Counted from the first letter of the stretch, positions 1-14,483 are shown. The stretch: 64,000 bases of DNA from Blastomussa wellsi (GCA_947652115.1 OX393570.1:16237474-16301473); one strand, 5' to 3'. Made by a program: numbers and translations. Notes: generated by a model from the sequence alone, not told the origin.

Positions 1-557
1 CCACCCATCACTGTAAATCTGGTGGAATTAGTACTTCACAGAGGAGGAACTAAACGTTATGGGGTTAGGTACAAATACGGCGAGGCAGAAAATGTTTAGA
101 AGTTTTCAGTCATGTGTAAACACCACCAAATTTCGATAAATTCAACTGAAAACGAATAATTTATGTTTTGTCAAAGATATTTGTTGTGTAAGTTTCGCCT
201 CCAAAATGCGCAAGCTGCCGAGATTGACAAGAGATCCTAAAAGTGACTTAAACAAGACCAGCACAACATCTATTTACGGCAGGGATTCTAAATTTTGAAT
301 CTGACAAATTCGACCGTCATAAAACTGCAGATTAGCAAAGATGTCAGTGATATAGACATTTACCGCAGCTTCACCGTGTTTGCACCGAACGATAGAATCC
401 AGTGAAAATCACTTGCTCTCTTTTAGCAGGATCACTCCAAAATAAATAATTTTCTTCACAATATTAAAACTACTTGAAAAGTGCAACGCCACTCTTGACA
501 GTTATCACGTGACCGTCAACCACAGCACGTGACTGTTACAACTTCACAGCATCTCAT
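1..557. other. 3' flank of the RhoGAP gene
   Basis: No coding exon is visible. The stretch lies downstream of the RhoGAP stop codon and should hold its 3' UTR on the minus strand, but I see no canonical AATAAA in that orientation. Two CACGTG E-box palindromes lie at 506-511 and 526-531 in a short inverted arrangement. Confidence 0.5.
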
Positions 558-1573
558 TCAGTGCATCGGCCTACCGCTGTTCGAGCAAGGCACTAGGGGC
601 GCATGCGAAAGCCTCGTTCCAGTGATGGCAATTTGTTGGTCCGATAGTCTCCCCTTGGGTGATCTCTTCAGGGGAGGAGTGTTCATGTCTACTGGGATCG
701 AGTAGCGGTACCTCTCTTCGGGAATCGCGCAGTAATTCTGCGAGAACACCGGCGAAGAATACCGATACGGTGTCGGCTCGTTGTCGTATATCGAGATCGG
801 TCGATTGTCGTATACCGACATTGGGCGGTGATCGGCGATCGTGATCTCTCGTCTCCGCAAGGAATTCTCGAGTTCCTCGCCCCCCGTTGATGCTCTCCGA
901 TGATTGACCTGAGTCGGGTGATATTCCACTTTAGTATAGAACACCGTTTGTTCGGATGACACCCGTTTGAACGAAGTCAACACCGGATGTCTTCTAATGT
1001 GAACCTCACTCGCGGTTTTCGAGCGTTCCCGCGCGGGTTGGTGACTAAACGATATCGTGACCGGTTGGTGAATAGGAGTTCTTATCTCCCTCACGTCATG
1101 CTTAACATCCGCGCGTACATGTCTGGCCCTAACAGGCCACGGGCCCGTATTATTCGGGGCCTCGCTGAGATTCTCGGCGCTTCGTGCCTGCCGAACTTCT
1201 TCTACAGTGTCACGTTGAGGCCGGGGCTCGCGCATGACACTAACATATGTCCCTTGGCTTGTCTCCTGAATCTTGGCCACTGACTGCGTGGCGTCCAAGC
1301 TCCTGCCCTTGTGGAAAAAGCTCTTCCACTTACGTCCGCTCATGGACCCATCGCTTGTCTTCCTTCTTGCAGGGACTTCGACTGACGTCCGGTACGTGGG
1401 GGTCCCAGACCGCTCCGGGGTTTGTACAGGCGTTGCTCGCACGTACCTCCTTGTGGGCCTCGTAGGCGTAGTCTGGGCCCGCGCCCGGGCTTCTTCAAGT
1501 GATATTAGTTTAGTTGGCGGGGAAATGGACAATGACGCCATCCTTGGACCAATGGAAGGAGATCCGGCAATAT
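558..1573 (-). CDS. ARHGAP32/33: Terminal exon of the RhoGAP gene: disordered tail
   Basis: This long last exon follows acceptor TTGCAG and joins the preceding exon in phase (G|AT, Asp). It encodes a basic, Ser/Pro/Arg-rich tail with no folded domain. Visible words are [15 protein letters not shown], which recalls the post-GAP segment of ARHGAP31/32/33 proteins, and a near repeat PMSVYDN / PISIYDN, two tyrosines in a similar context that could be phosphorylation sites (inference). It is clearly more GC-rich than the surrounding introns. It ends with TGA at 558-560. Confidence 0.85.
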
Positions 1574-4500
1574 CTGCAATATAATATATTATTAAGAACT
1601 AACCATAGTATATTACAATTCCTGAGTTTTGATTGGTTCACAGCCCACGGTATATGGCTCAAATATCATGGACAACCACGTATGGAAGGTGCGTACGCAT
1701 CAGAGAGAACAGCCGGGGAAGTCAAATATTGAAATTGTGTGGGTGCTTTTACAGTCAAACCAAGTGAAGCGTACCTCCCCCCCCCCATAGTACATTAATG
1801 AATTGGTTATTGGAAATTTGAACCCGTTATTCGTTTCAAATATTGCATTCGGTTTGAAAAGACGCGCATCAATGTTCAAATCAAAGTCGAGTTGTGATTG
1901 GACTAGGCGAACAAGAGATGCTCCTTATATGGAATTATTGTTTCCTTTTCAAAATGGCGGCAAGGAACAAACTTGCCTGGTCGAACTCACGAGCTTGGGA
2001 AACCTCTCAGATAAATTCAGATGGGAAATTCGTGACTTGCAAGAGACAGTGCGTAATGTTAGGAAGACAACTGGCGATTTTCAACGGTACGTACGGAACC
2101 TTGAATAATTTTTCCCATGCCGGAAGTGAGACACGTAAAAATATTCACGAAAAACGTGTAAAAGCTTCGCCAGAAAACTCTTTTCTTCCCACCATTTACA
2201 CGAATAAGAATTTATGCACGTTCTGCGAGATGTAAATAGCCAAGGAAAGCTCTTGCCTAGTCCAATCAAAAATCGGCTTTTGAGTTGAGCATTGATCTGC
2301 TCCTTTTCAAACCGAATGCAATATTTGAAACGAATAACGGGTTCAATTTCCCAATAATCAATTCATTAATGTACTCTAGGGGTACGCTTCAATTGGCTCG
2401 ACTTTAATAAAACAGTTATTCCATGCTTGCTGGATATGAGATAGTTATAGCCAGCTCGGCGCTGCCCGTTTTCCTTCCGTAAACGGTCGATGCCAGTTAA
2501 CGGTTACTTAGAAATTTGTTAGCTGTCGTCAAGTTTTTTCACACAGAAAAAAGAAAACTTGGCAACAACCAGAATAGAACCCAGACCTCCTAGCATGCCA
2601 ACATCCCCATCTCACCTCTACACTACCAGGTTGATCCGCCAAATCCCCGAATTTTTTAATTCTAAAAGACGACTTTCTTAATCTATTTAACTTATAGTAT
2701 TGCCCTAGCCAACCAATAAAATTGGATCAAAGCTAACCGCAAGCAAACCAGTGTGAAAGAGAACAATTAAGCATGTGGTGAGTGTGTATTAGTCTATTAC
2801 AAAATTATAACCAGTTTTGACCTAGTCCAGGCCTGAACTAGAGCAGATATAGCGTCGATCATTCCAAAAAGCTTGGTTACCAATTATGACATCGACCGTT
2901 AAAAATGACATCGACCGTTAAAGATGGCATCGACGGTTTACGAAAGGGAAACCAACAGCGGCGCTACGCGCCCCGTTGGCGGAGTCCAACGCGCGCTGAT
3001 TGAATAATTGTTAATTGTTATAACTACCTGTCTGCCTCTCCTTCAAAAGGAGTCCTGGTACACAACCTTTCGTTTTGAAATTAGTTTGATTTTCAAGACA
3101 ATGAATATCTAACCTGGGCCCGTTTTGAAACAAACGAAAAACGCAACTCGAAAATGCAAGTAGATTTTACGCATATTTCTATATTTTTCCGCTCTCACCA
3201 ACTTTCAACTTATGCTTAGTTGAAAAGGTCGGCATTCTAAGAATAGACTCTGAACAGTTTACAGGCTTGAATAGACTGTCACGCTTTCAACCGCGCGACC
3301 GTCACGCCTACGTGACAATACTCCTTACCACAATCGGAGACCACCTTTCGTTGTCTGTCCAGTGAACTGTCAGAGTAACGCGGGTTCGCCACAATCACCG
3401 CCGCCGCCGCGTGCTCGTCAAAAAACACGTGCACATTCCTTATAAGGTACTCTATTATGATAGCTTGTACGTTGACTTGCAGCAGAGCTGCGCCTCCACC
3501 GTCCAGCGACATCGGCCGCAAGAGGTTTGGTGACCACACAATCGCAAGGTTCTTGGCATGCATGCCGGTCTGGGGCGAGTACGAGGCGACATGTGACAAG
3601 TGACGTAACAGACACTCCAGTGTTCTGTAGTGCGGTGGTGGAAGTTGCTGTACCACATGGTGTACGGCAATTTGACGCTCTGATTCGTCCGTTATCTGGA
3701 TAGCAGCCTGAAATGTACAGATGGTGGAATACTGTAGGCAGTGATCTATAATCCCCGTGAAAACGTTTGGGACACTGTCATGTTTTCATATAAAAAACAG
3801 TTATATTTATTCCCCTCACCCGGGGTGGGGCGGGGAGGGGGGTTTGCGGGGAAAGATCTTTAGAAAGATATTTCTTATAAGCCAACCACAAAACTCACGG
3901 ACTTTCGTTTAATATTTACTCACAAAAAACTGTCACAATCTCACAATGAACTCGCTATTTTGTTTTCGATCGCCTCCACGTGCTCCGGCATTACCTTATT
4001 TGGTAATTGTATGAAACCCTTGTACAACTTGTTTGGTTACTCGAGTTTGTCCGTAGTAATTGTCTAAAAGCAACTGAGCTTTTACCGCTCTTCTTGCACA
4101 GCTAGCTGTTCGTTTGTCGCAAAAAAATATCTATGGACAAACATTAAACAATTATCCTGCGAATTATCTTCAGTTAACGCATATCGCAGGGTATCTGTCA
4201 CGTACAAATGACAGATAATAATCGCTCCATGACCATATATGAACAACGAGACAATTTGTTGAATAATAACACTGCATATTTTCTCCGTATTATGAAAAGT
4301 AGACAGCTATTTTCACCCAACTATTAAATTTTGCTTACCACAAACTTGTCGTACAGATGGTACGTCAGCAACGGGTTAGGCAGCTCTCTGCGAACAAAAA
4401 CGAGTAGTTATTGCTGTGTTAAGGGACTGTGACAAGGCCGAGCTTAGTCTTTTTTCTCCAGTTTCCACAAATTCGACTTCAATGGATCTAAATGACAACA

Positions 4501-7500
4501 ATCTCCCTACTCAGCCTAGCAGTTTTTCTAAAACCTATTTTGCAATCCTTTGTAATCTTCTTCAATCATTCTCCGTCAGTACCTTCTTATGTATCGGCTG
4601 TGTTATTGAAATGTTCTTTCACTGTTTTAAGTGATTATTTTTATAATTCACCCAATTCCTTGGCCATTTTCTTACGTTTAAATTTTGCTAATAGCTCCGT
4701 AAGTGCAAACCCAAAACTCATCAGGACATTTCAAGTGACCTTACCTAAAGTACATCTTGAGCAAAGAGCTGATGCAGTGTATGTCCCGGATGTAGCAGTC
4801 CTTTAGAAGGTCAGGTGGCTCGTCTCCGTCAAATGCCAGCCTGGGAAATAGAAAAAATTCGTGTCAAACACGACTGATCAACATCTACTTTCTCCTTGTA
4901 ATATCAACACATTGTCAACCAAGCAGTTGATGAGACTTAAGAAAATTATCAAATAGGAGATGCAATCTTGATGAACCACTAAATTCTCAAAACAAATAAT
5001 AAAATACGCTTTGCTAGGTGGGGCTGAAACTAGTCGAGACCCATACCCTTTTAATAGTTTTAAAGGTCATGTTAGAAGGGGCGACGCAACGCAACGCCGG
5101 ATAATGCAACATTGTTGCGTCAACGTGCGGCAACAGTGTGTTACACGGGACGATCATTTTTAACGCAACTTCATCTTGGGCACGCGTACTCCTCGAGCAC
5201 GTGCTAATATCACGCGATGCTGCGTTAAAAGTCTGAGAGGAGGGGTCTACACGAACCAACTCCAGCACAACTAGTTGGGCAACAATGTTGTAGGTTTTTG
5301 AATCGCCTTCAAATTGCTGCAACATGTTGCCACAACAAAACGCGTCCGTCGCACATGTTACACGCCGTCGATTTTCTACGCAACATTTGTCTCGTCACGG
5401 TAACATCAACTTTTGGTTAGTTTACAGTGAATGCGTGTTGCAATATCCGGCACCTTTACAACTGACTGATACTGGCAGCCACGGAGAGGAACGCGTGACA
5501 AACGCGTGAGGAAAACGTGACGAAAGCGTGACGAAGCCAAGGGCGTCTGCGTGGGAGGCTAACTAGGCCATTACGAGTAAAAGAGTAAATGAACCTTACC
5601 TGAGTTTCTGAATGTTGGATGACATGCCTGATAGACGATAAATTCCATCTACGATACCGTTCTTCTCTATCACTTCAGCGCACTTTGTTAACACCAGCGG
5701 AACTGAAGCGACAAACAAAGAATTGCGTTATATCTAAATTGCCCTGATGCGCATTCACGTTAGACTAGCAACTGGTTACCGTCACCACGCTTTGCTTTTA
5801 AAGCGCAAACTTAACATGTAAATTTTACCATGAACGAATCCTCAAAGCAACACTCGCGTGAAAACTACATGAATGCGCAGAGGGTTGAAAATAATTTGCG
5901 TAAACGTGGCTTTGTGGGGAATTTGAAGGATACGAGGTCATCATGCATAAGGCAAATTAAAACGTCTTCTAAAAGAAAACATACGCGACGTATGATTGAA
6001 ACGAAAGCAGCTCAAGCAGAGCGTTGATTTTGATCGAATTTTCTTAACATGGAAAACATTTTATTGCTAATGTACGAGAGATAAAAACTTCGCTAAACAG
6101 AAGCGTGTTATAAGAAGTTTGCCCGTGAATTTATATAGAGCTTAGAATTATGCTGGCCGTCCTCTGTAAAACAAAAGAGATTTCAAATGGAATTCTCAAA
6201 CTCAATAATAATTCATCAACAAAAGATGAAAGAAAGCCAAACCAGAACAGTGGTTTGGAAATGTTATCTTTAGCACAGATTTTTACGATTTTATTTCTTC
6301 ATTTTCTCCATAGTTTATATACGATTGAGAACAGATATCAAACACTCTGTCGAGTGTTTCATCACATTTCCAAACACCTCGCAGTTCGTCCGAAACACTC
6401 CTCTGCGCGTCATATTTCCAACTGTCTTCACGGTGTTTGAAAATGTGACGAACCACTAACTCGTGTTTGATATTTTACGTACTGTATGCAATATTGCAAA
6501 CTTTTCATTGTGTGTCCTTTCTGACTGAAACAGTTACAAGCCAAACTTACTCTGATTTGTCAAATTAGTCTTGGCAGGCTAAGCATTAAGTGAACCTACA
6601 AGGTCTACAAGAACACGTCAAAAGCTGATATAAAACAACTGATGGAGTTTAAACTTAAGAAACTTCCTCTCACCATGGTTGTTCGTTTTTGCCAAATGTT
6701 CGCCCAAGTCACAACCAAACGTCCGTTCCCTGAAAGCAAACAAGAAAAGAAAATGAATGACTAATGTTGCGCAGTATTAGTGCAACAAAATTGAAGGACT
6801 TTGGAAGATACAAGGATTATTCAATAACGAATATGAAAGCTCTCATTTGCGAGCTGAAATCTAATTCTCCGCAGTCCAAGCACATTTTTCCACCACGTTT
6901 GATCCAGATTGCAAAAAGCTGAATAGACTGTTTACAGCCGCTCTAATTTTCAACGCGAAAGAACGCGCGCGAGCAAAAAAAACAGCGAGCGAAGCGCTAG
7001 CGGGTGGGGGAGGGGACCGAGAGCGAAGCGGGGGGCCGAGCGGACCGCCCCCTACCGCCTTGTGCCTCACGTTTTGCGCTGGAGTCCAGTTCTCTCGCGA
7101 TTCGTTCACCGCGTTCGCCGATCGAGGAAAAATACGACACAATAGCGGACTGTGAACAGTCTAAAAGCTGAATTTCCCGCGGACTGGTTTGTTGGGTTTA
7201 TTTAACTATTTGCCAGTCGCACAGTTTTTGGGCATGCTAACGATGAATTAGTAAACTGTCAGATTTGGCAGCTGTGAAACTTACTTCAGGATACCTCTTT
7301 GCATCAGCCGTGCCTTTGACGGGCGAGAAGACAAGAACAATCTCAAAAAAGACACAATTTTCCCTCGCTTCTTGGCAACTAAAGAAGGAAAAACATCTAG
7401 ATTATTATTTTCCTGAACATCATTCTGTAGATCCAGTTTCAACATAAGAGGCAAAAGTTTAAGAGGGGGCAAGAGTCCTCCTTGGAGTTATGTTGTGCAG

Positions 7501-10500
7501 TTCAGCTAATATAAATCATTGCACGAGCTACACATACAAAGGGGATATATTAAATTTCATATTTTTGAGACCATCCGTACAGACACACAGACGAGTATAA
7601 CGATAGACCGACTCATGTCGAGAGACAGGCTGAATGGCAGACTGATTAATTGGCAGACTCACTGACTTACTGGCAAATTGACTGACCGACTGACACGTAC
7701 AGACAGACAAACAAACAGATAGACAGACAGACATACAGACAGACAGACAGACCGACAGACTGACATACTGACAGTATGAGGGAAGGCAGACTGATTGGCT
7801 TACGTACGAAAGAAAGTGATAACAAGCCTGGGTTCCGGTTTGGCGAGTCTATGGTATTTTCATAACATTTATCGAAAACATTTTCCTTGATTAGAAAACA
7901 AAGACGTCCCGGCCAGTAATAGTGTTACATGCAAAACAAGTAAACAAACCTGGCGTCATGTGCGAGGAGGCCGTGTGGCCGGGAAGCGATGCGTGGCCGT
8001 CCGTTTTGTCACCAATGACTTCGACACACTGACTGGGAAAGAATCCAACCTGAAAACATCGTAAAACATTCAGCGATAAGTAAAGGGCAGATTTTACGGC
8101 ATTTTGAGGTTGCACAGGACGAAATCGGAAACAGGGAGTTTTATGTTTTAAGTGCTGCGGAAACGTGATCATTCAATTCGGTGTGATATCACGTTTCCGG
8201 AACGGAAATGCCAAGTCGTGTTTCCGTCATGTTTATGACAGCGGATTTTCGCTGATGTTTGTTTCCGTCAAGTTTCCGCAAACGGATTTCCGATTTGTTT
8301 TTAAATCTAAAAGAAATCACAAACAGACATGGGTCCTCTTGAGCTTTAACTTTATGACAAAATACTCTGAGGCATGTCTTGCGTGTGACGTGAATTTGCA
8401 CTACAATTTGCAGAGAACTGCTGGTTGCATTAAACCTCCGACTAAAACAAACAACCACACAACAAGACTTGAGTGAAAACCACTTATTCTACAGTGTAAT
8501 TCATTGCTTCGCCAACAATGAAGTTCGTTACGTGTAAACTCTCAATAAGCATTGAATAATTATGATATTTAATACCCGTGCTGACATTGAGGACGTTCAC
8601 GATCACATTTGTGCAAAAATTGGCGGCTGTACATTTACCACAAGCCCACACAGCCCACAGGGTATACAGAAAGTTACAATTTAACGTAATTCGTTCCTGC
8701 AGTAACATTGTTCTTGTCGAGTTTGAAAGTTTACAGGCTTTTCTTTGCATTTTTATAGCGTTTTTAGGGTTTTCGCGCGCAAAGAATTATAGGTAAATGT
8801 ACCAGTCGCGATCTTCGTCATGGTATTTTACGTTTGATATTGTTAATATTATTTTTGTCCTAGCCGCACAAGCGTGCAAGACGTTTATTTGAGAAAAAGA
8901 GCTGAAAATATGGGAACAATTTCGCGTGTTTCCGATGCATAAACTGGTGTATCCAGGTTTGGAAACTTGACGGAAACATACAACAAAGCATGCATCCGGT
9001 GTGAAATTCGTGTATCCAGGAAACTCGTGTACCCGTAAACGCTACGGAAATGTAAAACAACATGTTTCTGGAACGTTTTCTTATGTTTCCCATAGTTAAT
9101 AGAGGAGACTGGTTAGGAAAGCCGGCTGACTTCAGATGAACATCTCTTTGTTATGGTTTTCGCTTAGTCACGTGATCCTGACCCTGCACACACAAGTCAA
9201 AAAGATGGCGACTCGTAAGTAACTTGGCTACGAGTCGCACATTATTTGACAAGTTTTCTGCACTTCCTGTGTATGCTTCGAAATCTAACGAGAAGAGTTT
9301 AAAGAAAAAGTGATGCCAGGAGAGAACTGGAAGTTGCCACTGGCGAAGGACGAAGCTCATTCAACAAGGAGGAAGGAACGGCTTGGAGAGATCAAGAAGA
9401 CGATGGATTTGGATCATGTGTTTCCGCAACTGCTTTCACACAATTACGCTAGCGGAAACATGGGTGGAAACCCGACGGAATCACGAAAAAAGCGGTCCTG
9501 TTCCTCTGTTTCCGCAGCAACGGAAGTAAATGAGTAAATGAGTAAACGTCACGATTCCGTAGTCGGAAAACGTGTACACCGTTGCGTTTCCGCAGCGTTT
9601 TATCACGAATTCCGCTATGTTCCATTTGCGTATTCGTGGTATTTCGTCCTGTGAATTGGTACAGGACAAGGCGCCTTGCCTCGCAGTGGATCAAAATTAA
9701 AAGCTTATAAAGCTTAAACCATAGTTGGAAAACAGCAACTCTGAATGACATTCAATTAAAGCATTTACATTTTTGAAGATGGAAAATTGACCGACTTCTG
9801 ACAAACGCCAGCCTTGCCAACAACAAAGGCATCTCAAAAATGAGATTACTTGACTGCAATTAACGCTGCCCCGTGAAACGTTAATTAAAATTCGCTCAAA
9901 TCACAAACAAATTCATTATCAAGAAAAGGAATGTTCGAAACTAAGAAGAATTTATGATGGAATTAAAAATAAACAATCTTTACTCAGTTCCGCCTCCGTT
10001 ATTTGCTACAAGTTTAATCAAAATAAAGCGGTATTTGTAAATATTTACATTTAAAACTATGCATAAAACAAACTGTACAAGGAGAACATTGTAAACAGTA
10101 CACTACATTGACCACAAGATAGAAACCCTTTCGATACATTTTACACTATCAAATCAAACAAATCAAAGTCACAAGTCAATTGATCGGTTTCTCCCCGTTG
10201 TGTAACTCTGTTCAACGACTTTAAACGGTTTGCATTCGGTACATATAAAATATGGCGCAAGATTTGGATAGCTCGGCAATTGGTACGTACCTCAAATCCT
10301 TGCTTGCCTCTCCACCACAAACTTTCGTCAACAGGGGGCATATCAATCACAGATACAATCCCGCCAACCTGCAACGACAGCGTTGCAACAAATGAAACAA
10401 AGTCTTTTAAAGAAGCGCGAATGAAACTTTGCCAACTACAGTCAAATAGTCGCCCCCTCGACGAACTAATTGTTATCAATCATTTTTGGATTTCTGAAAT

Positions 10501-13500
10501 GTTTCCATGTGGAATAACAAAGCGGACACGCTACGCGAAGCGGAATAATTCATTCCTACGTCAAGCGCCTCTGCTCATACGCTCAAACCCCGGGAATTGC
10601 GTAACAGCTCTGGTGGAGCGGTTTCCTCGTAAGAGTTCTAAAAACAACCATTCTCATTTTGATATTCTGCAAAGAAAACGTAAACTGCCGTCGAATTCAT
10701 GTCAACAGTAATTTGCTTATCTTCCCATCAATCAATATTTGAACAAGCAATTTTAACCACGTGACACGTGACTACTCAGTTTCTGCAAGAATGACGTCAT
10801 GTGCGCTTCAAACGATTTTAAAAAGAAAATTTGAGATTTCAAATTACTTATGAACTAAGCTCGCTCAGAACCGAAGAATAAATTTTCATTTGCTTTTTGT
10901 GAATCGATGAACTCAATTCATTTTCGCATTCACTAAATGTTGTTTTACTTTGCCAATACTTCTTTAATTCACTTATTTCACTATTTCACTACGAGATCGT
11001 TTTATTCGATATATTTGCGTCACTAACGATTTGACCCCCTTGCCAGTAATATTTTACGGTTACCCAAGAATAACCAAGTGTAACAGATGCTACACAAAGA
11101 AAGACGTGACGAAAGTCGTAAGGGGCGGAAACCTTTCAAAGTCGTTCACCCACAGAAACGAACAAATCGATTCAACAACGGAAATACGTCACGCGACCTT
11201 TTCGTAAGACATTATATCCGTGACACAAGAGAGAACGTCACAAATTTATTTCGCCATCCTGTTAAAGCATGTTCAGTCAATGCAGGCAAAACCACGTTAA
11301 ATGAAGCTCTTTTTAAATTGGCAAAACCCAGTAAAACGTGACTAACAACTATCAATTAATACGGTCAGAAGCCAAAAAGAAAATAGGAAGATTTTCGAGG
11401 AAGATTTAGACGGATTTCGAAAAAAAAAATTTGGGCCAAATACTAGGAAACACCATACTATATACTCAGTACGTTTAGAAGCACAGGCGAGGAACATTGG
11501 ATAACGAGTTTTCCCTGTCTCCATTTGTACACCGAAGAATGTGTTAAACTGAACATGCCTCTGTCCTTGTTTCACTTTAGGTCTCCACTGTTTAATAACC
11601 GCTAGTTTTGTTCTATTATTCTTCAATTTTTTAACGGGGAAAAAGTGTCGCGAGAGAACTGGACACTAATACCCATCGTGCTCCCCGCTAGCCGTTTGGC
11701 GTCAGTCACGCAAAATCGTGTTAGTGAGGTCACGCGATGTCAAAAATTGCAACAAGAAATTGGAACCGAACCCGGGAAAGGAAAAGTATCTGCCACATAG
11801 ATGAATGGCTCATAAAGCCATAGAGCGACTGGAAGTTCTACTTGCTCTCCCTACCCCCTCTTATTTGGGATGCTTGTCCTCTGGAAGCACCTATCACGTG
11901 ATGTACATGTATAGTGACAATGTTGTCATACCTCGAGAGAGATTTCGTCTGCGGCCTGGGCAGTGTATCGTTTGATCACGTGAGCAGCTGCTATTCCAGG
12001 CACGTTGATTGGAGACTCGTCTGTCAGTAACATGTGGTTTCCATGGTTATCAAGCTGAGAAAACAGAAGACAATTAATGAAACTAACAGTAGACAAACAG
12101 TAGACAAACAGTGCCAAGCGCGGGGGAAACATGCAACCATGTACCAGAGAGAAGAGCGGGAAAACAGACAACCGGTACCAACGCGGTCAAACTCAAAAGC
12201 GACGCAAAATAGACAACCAGTGCCAAGCGCTGGAGAAACATGCAGCCATGTACCAGAGAAAAGCGGGAAAACAGAATACCGGTACCAACGCGGTCAAACT
12301 GAAAAGCGACGCAAAATAGACAACCAGTGCCAAGCGCTGGAGAAACATGCAACCATGTACCAGAGAAAAGAGCGGGAAAACAGACAACCGGTACCAACGC
12401 GGTCAAAAGCGACGCAAAATAGACAACCAGTGCCAAGCGCGGGAGAAACATGCAGTCATGTATAGGGGTTGTAAGGAAATTTAGACGCCAAACTTATCGA
12501 AATTTTGTAGTTTTTACTTAATAAACGGACAATAGTAGCTCTAAAAAAGAAATAACTGTAGTTATGTCGCAAAATAACGCTATTATGCCGGCAAAAAAGC
12601 ACTATTGTGCCGACATTATGCTCGATTCTTCACCTTTAGTCATGATTATGCTCGCATAATGCGTAACTGAACCTTTAGTCATGTATCAGTGAAAAGAGCG
12701 GGAAAACAGGCAACCGGAGCCAAGAGCGGGAAAACACGCATAAAGTAAACGACGATAGGTTATGGTTTCGTGCCTGATTGGCTAAAATCCTCACCATTGA
12801 TACCTTGCTTCATTAGAGCACGTTTCGTGCCTTTTCATGTTTATCAATGACAAAGTTTGGCACTCACCTCAAGCCAGTTGAGGACTGCACTACAGTTCAT
12901 GACATCATCAGCGAGCTGAGAGAATCTTGTCAGATACTCCTGCAGTAAATGACGACATTCCTGCAAAAACAGGAAAGAAAAGGTGTCAGAATAAAGCTCT
13001 CTTTAGCTCGTAACGCCTATTCAAAGGAAGATGGCGTGACCTGCCAAAAGTTTTATGCGGGTCAGTCACGCTAACCGGGAAATTCTAAAAAAACAACACA
13101 AATGCAAGTTACGATATATTGAACTAATACATTTGAGGGTATTGAACCAATATATTAAGGAAGGAAGCGCCCTTTTCGTGTTGAAATTTTATTCCCGGTA
13201 AACTTCTCGATGATACCTAACAAAAAAGCAAACCTACTTGGCTTCTGATAAAGTCCTCAGTGTCGGGAAGACGTGCAAGGGATTTTAGCTTGCTGTGGTT
13301 TCTGTCGAAAAGGCACCTGAAAAAAAAAAAAACAGATTTCTTGTTTGTAGAGGGTTTTCACTCACGTGACCCAAAAAATAAATAAATAAATCGAAAACCA
13401 GTCAGTGGACAGGGTCAAGAAACTACGATGTTATAGAAAATAAATAAAGGATACAATCTTCCAAGTTTCAGGTGCAGCGTTATCAGATATTCGTCGAAAT

Positions 13501-14445
13501 GTTCCGCACAAATTTACAGAGACCAGTATGGAGCCGCCATATTGGTGTACCTCAGTGGAACACCAATATGGCGGCCGGAAATAGTGTAAACATCTGGAAT
13601 TCACTTTGGTTATCTAGGCGATTGATTACCTGTACTGAACAAAAAAATATTTATATACACACTTTTCCTAAGACTTAACCATTTCAAATGGCTAAAACGT
13701 ACGATATAACTTTATGTCACGGTCAAAACTTCAAAATGCGCTAGTTTCCAAACAAAGGACGCTGTCGAGCTGAAAAGTTGTACACAGATATAAAGTTAGC
13801 ACCTCTTATGCCTGATGAGCATAAAAAAGTTTGGTGGCTCTTTGGGTTTGGATTTTATAATTTTTCGACGTCATATGATACTCACCATTACTCTTCAACA
13901 TAATAGTCCTTCGAAGAATAATGCAATCTTCCGTTCCCAAGGAAAAGTTACGTTTTGCAAAATACGCGCAATGAAGCTATATAACTTAAATGTTAGCGAA
14001 GAAATTGCTTCTATTGGTCTGAGTAACAAAACCATGACTTCAATACTAAAAGAAAACTGTTGCCAGGATAACCAAAAGTTACAAACAAACTAGATTAGCT
14101 TTGAGAACTGTTCAGGAAATCAGTATCGGTTTTTTTGTCCGTGTGTACTGAGTACATTGTTTGTGTTTACCGCGTTATTGAAATGTCCCTTCCCTTTTTT
14201 AACCAATTAGAATAAAAAAAAGTCAAACGACACACGCTCCATAGTTAAGGAGGGTTGAAGAACACAATTCACTACATCTTACACTACGTCCATACTAAGC
14301 CGGATAAATCTGAATACGGCGTTTTCGCCTTGAAAGCGGACAAAATGTTTCTGTGTACACTATACCGTTTTCACCTAATTTGACTGTTTCGATGTCAGCG
14401 TTTTCAAAAAGTTCCATTTTCGCCGTCCACACTAACACACCTAGT

Positions 14446-14483
<38 letters not shown>

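Noticed and set aside
3418..3670. Two further minus-strand frames over the RhoGAP exon
   Set aside because: They are frame shadows of exon 3707-3329; only the frame with [15 protein letters not shown] matches the GAP domain.
12034..12465. Long open frames on both strands (143 and 122 codons)
   Set aside because: They are products of the ~108-bp minisatellite. The peptides repeat with the unit, lack family resemblance and exist in several frames at once.
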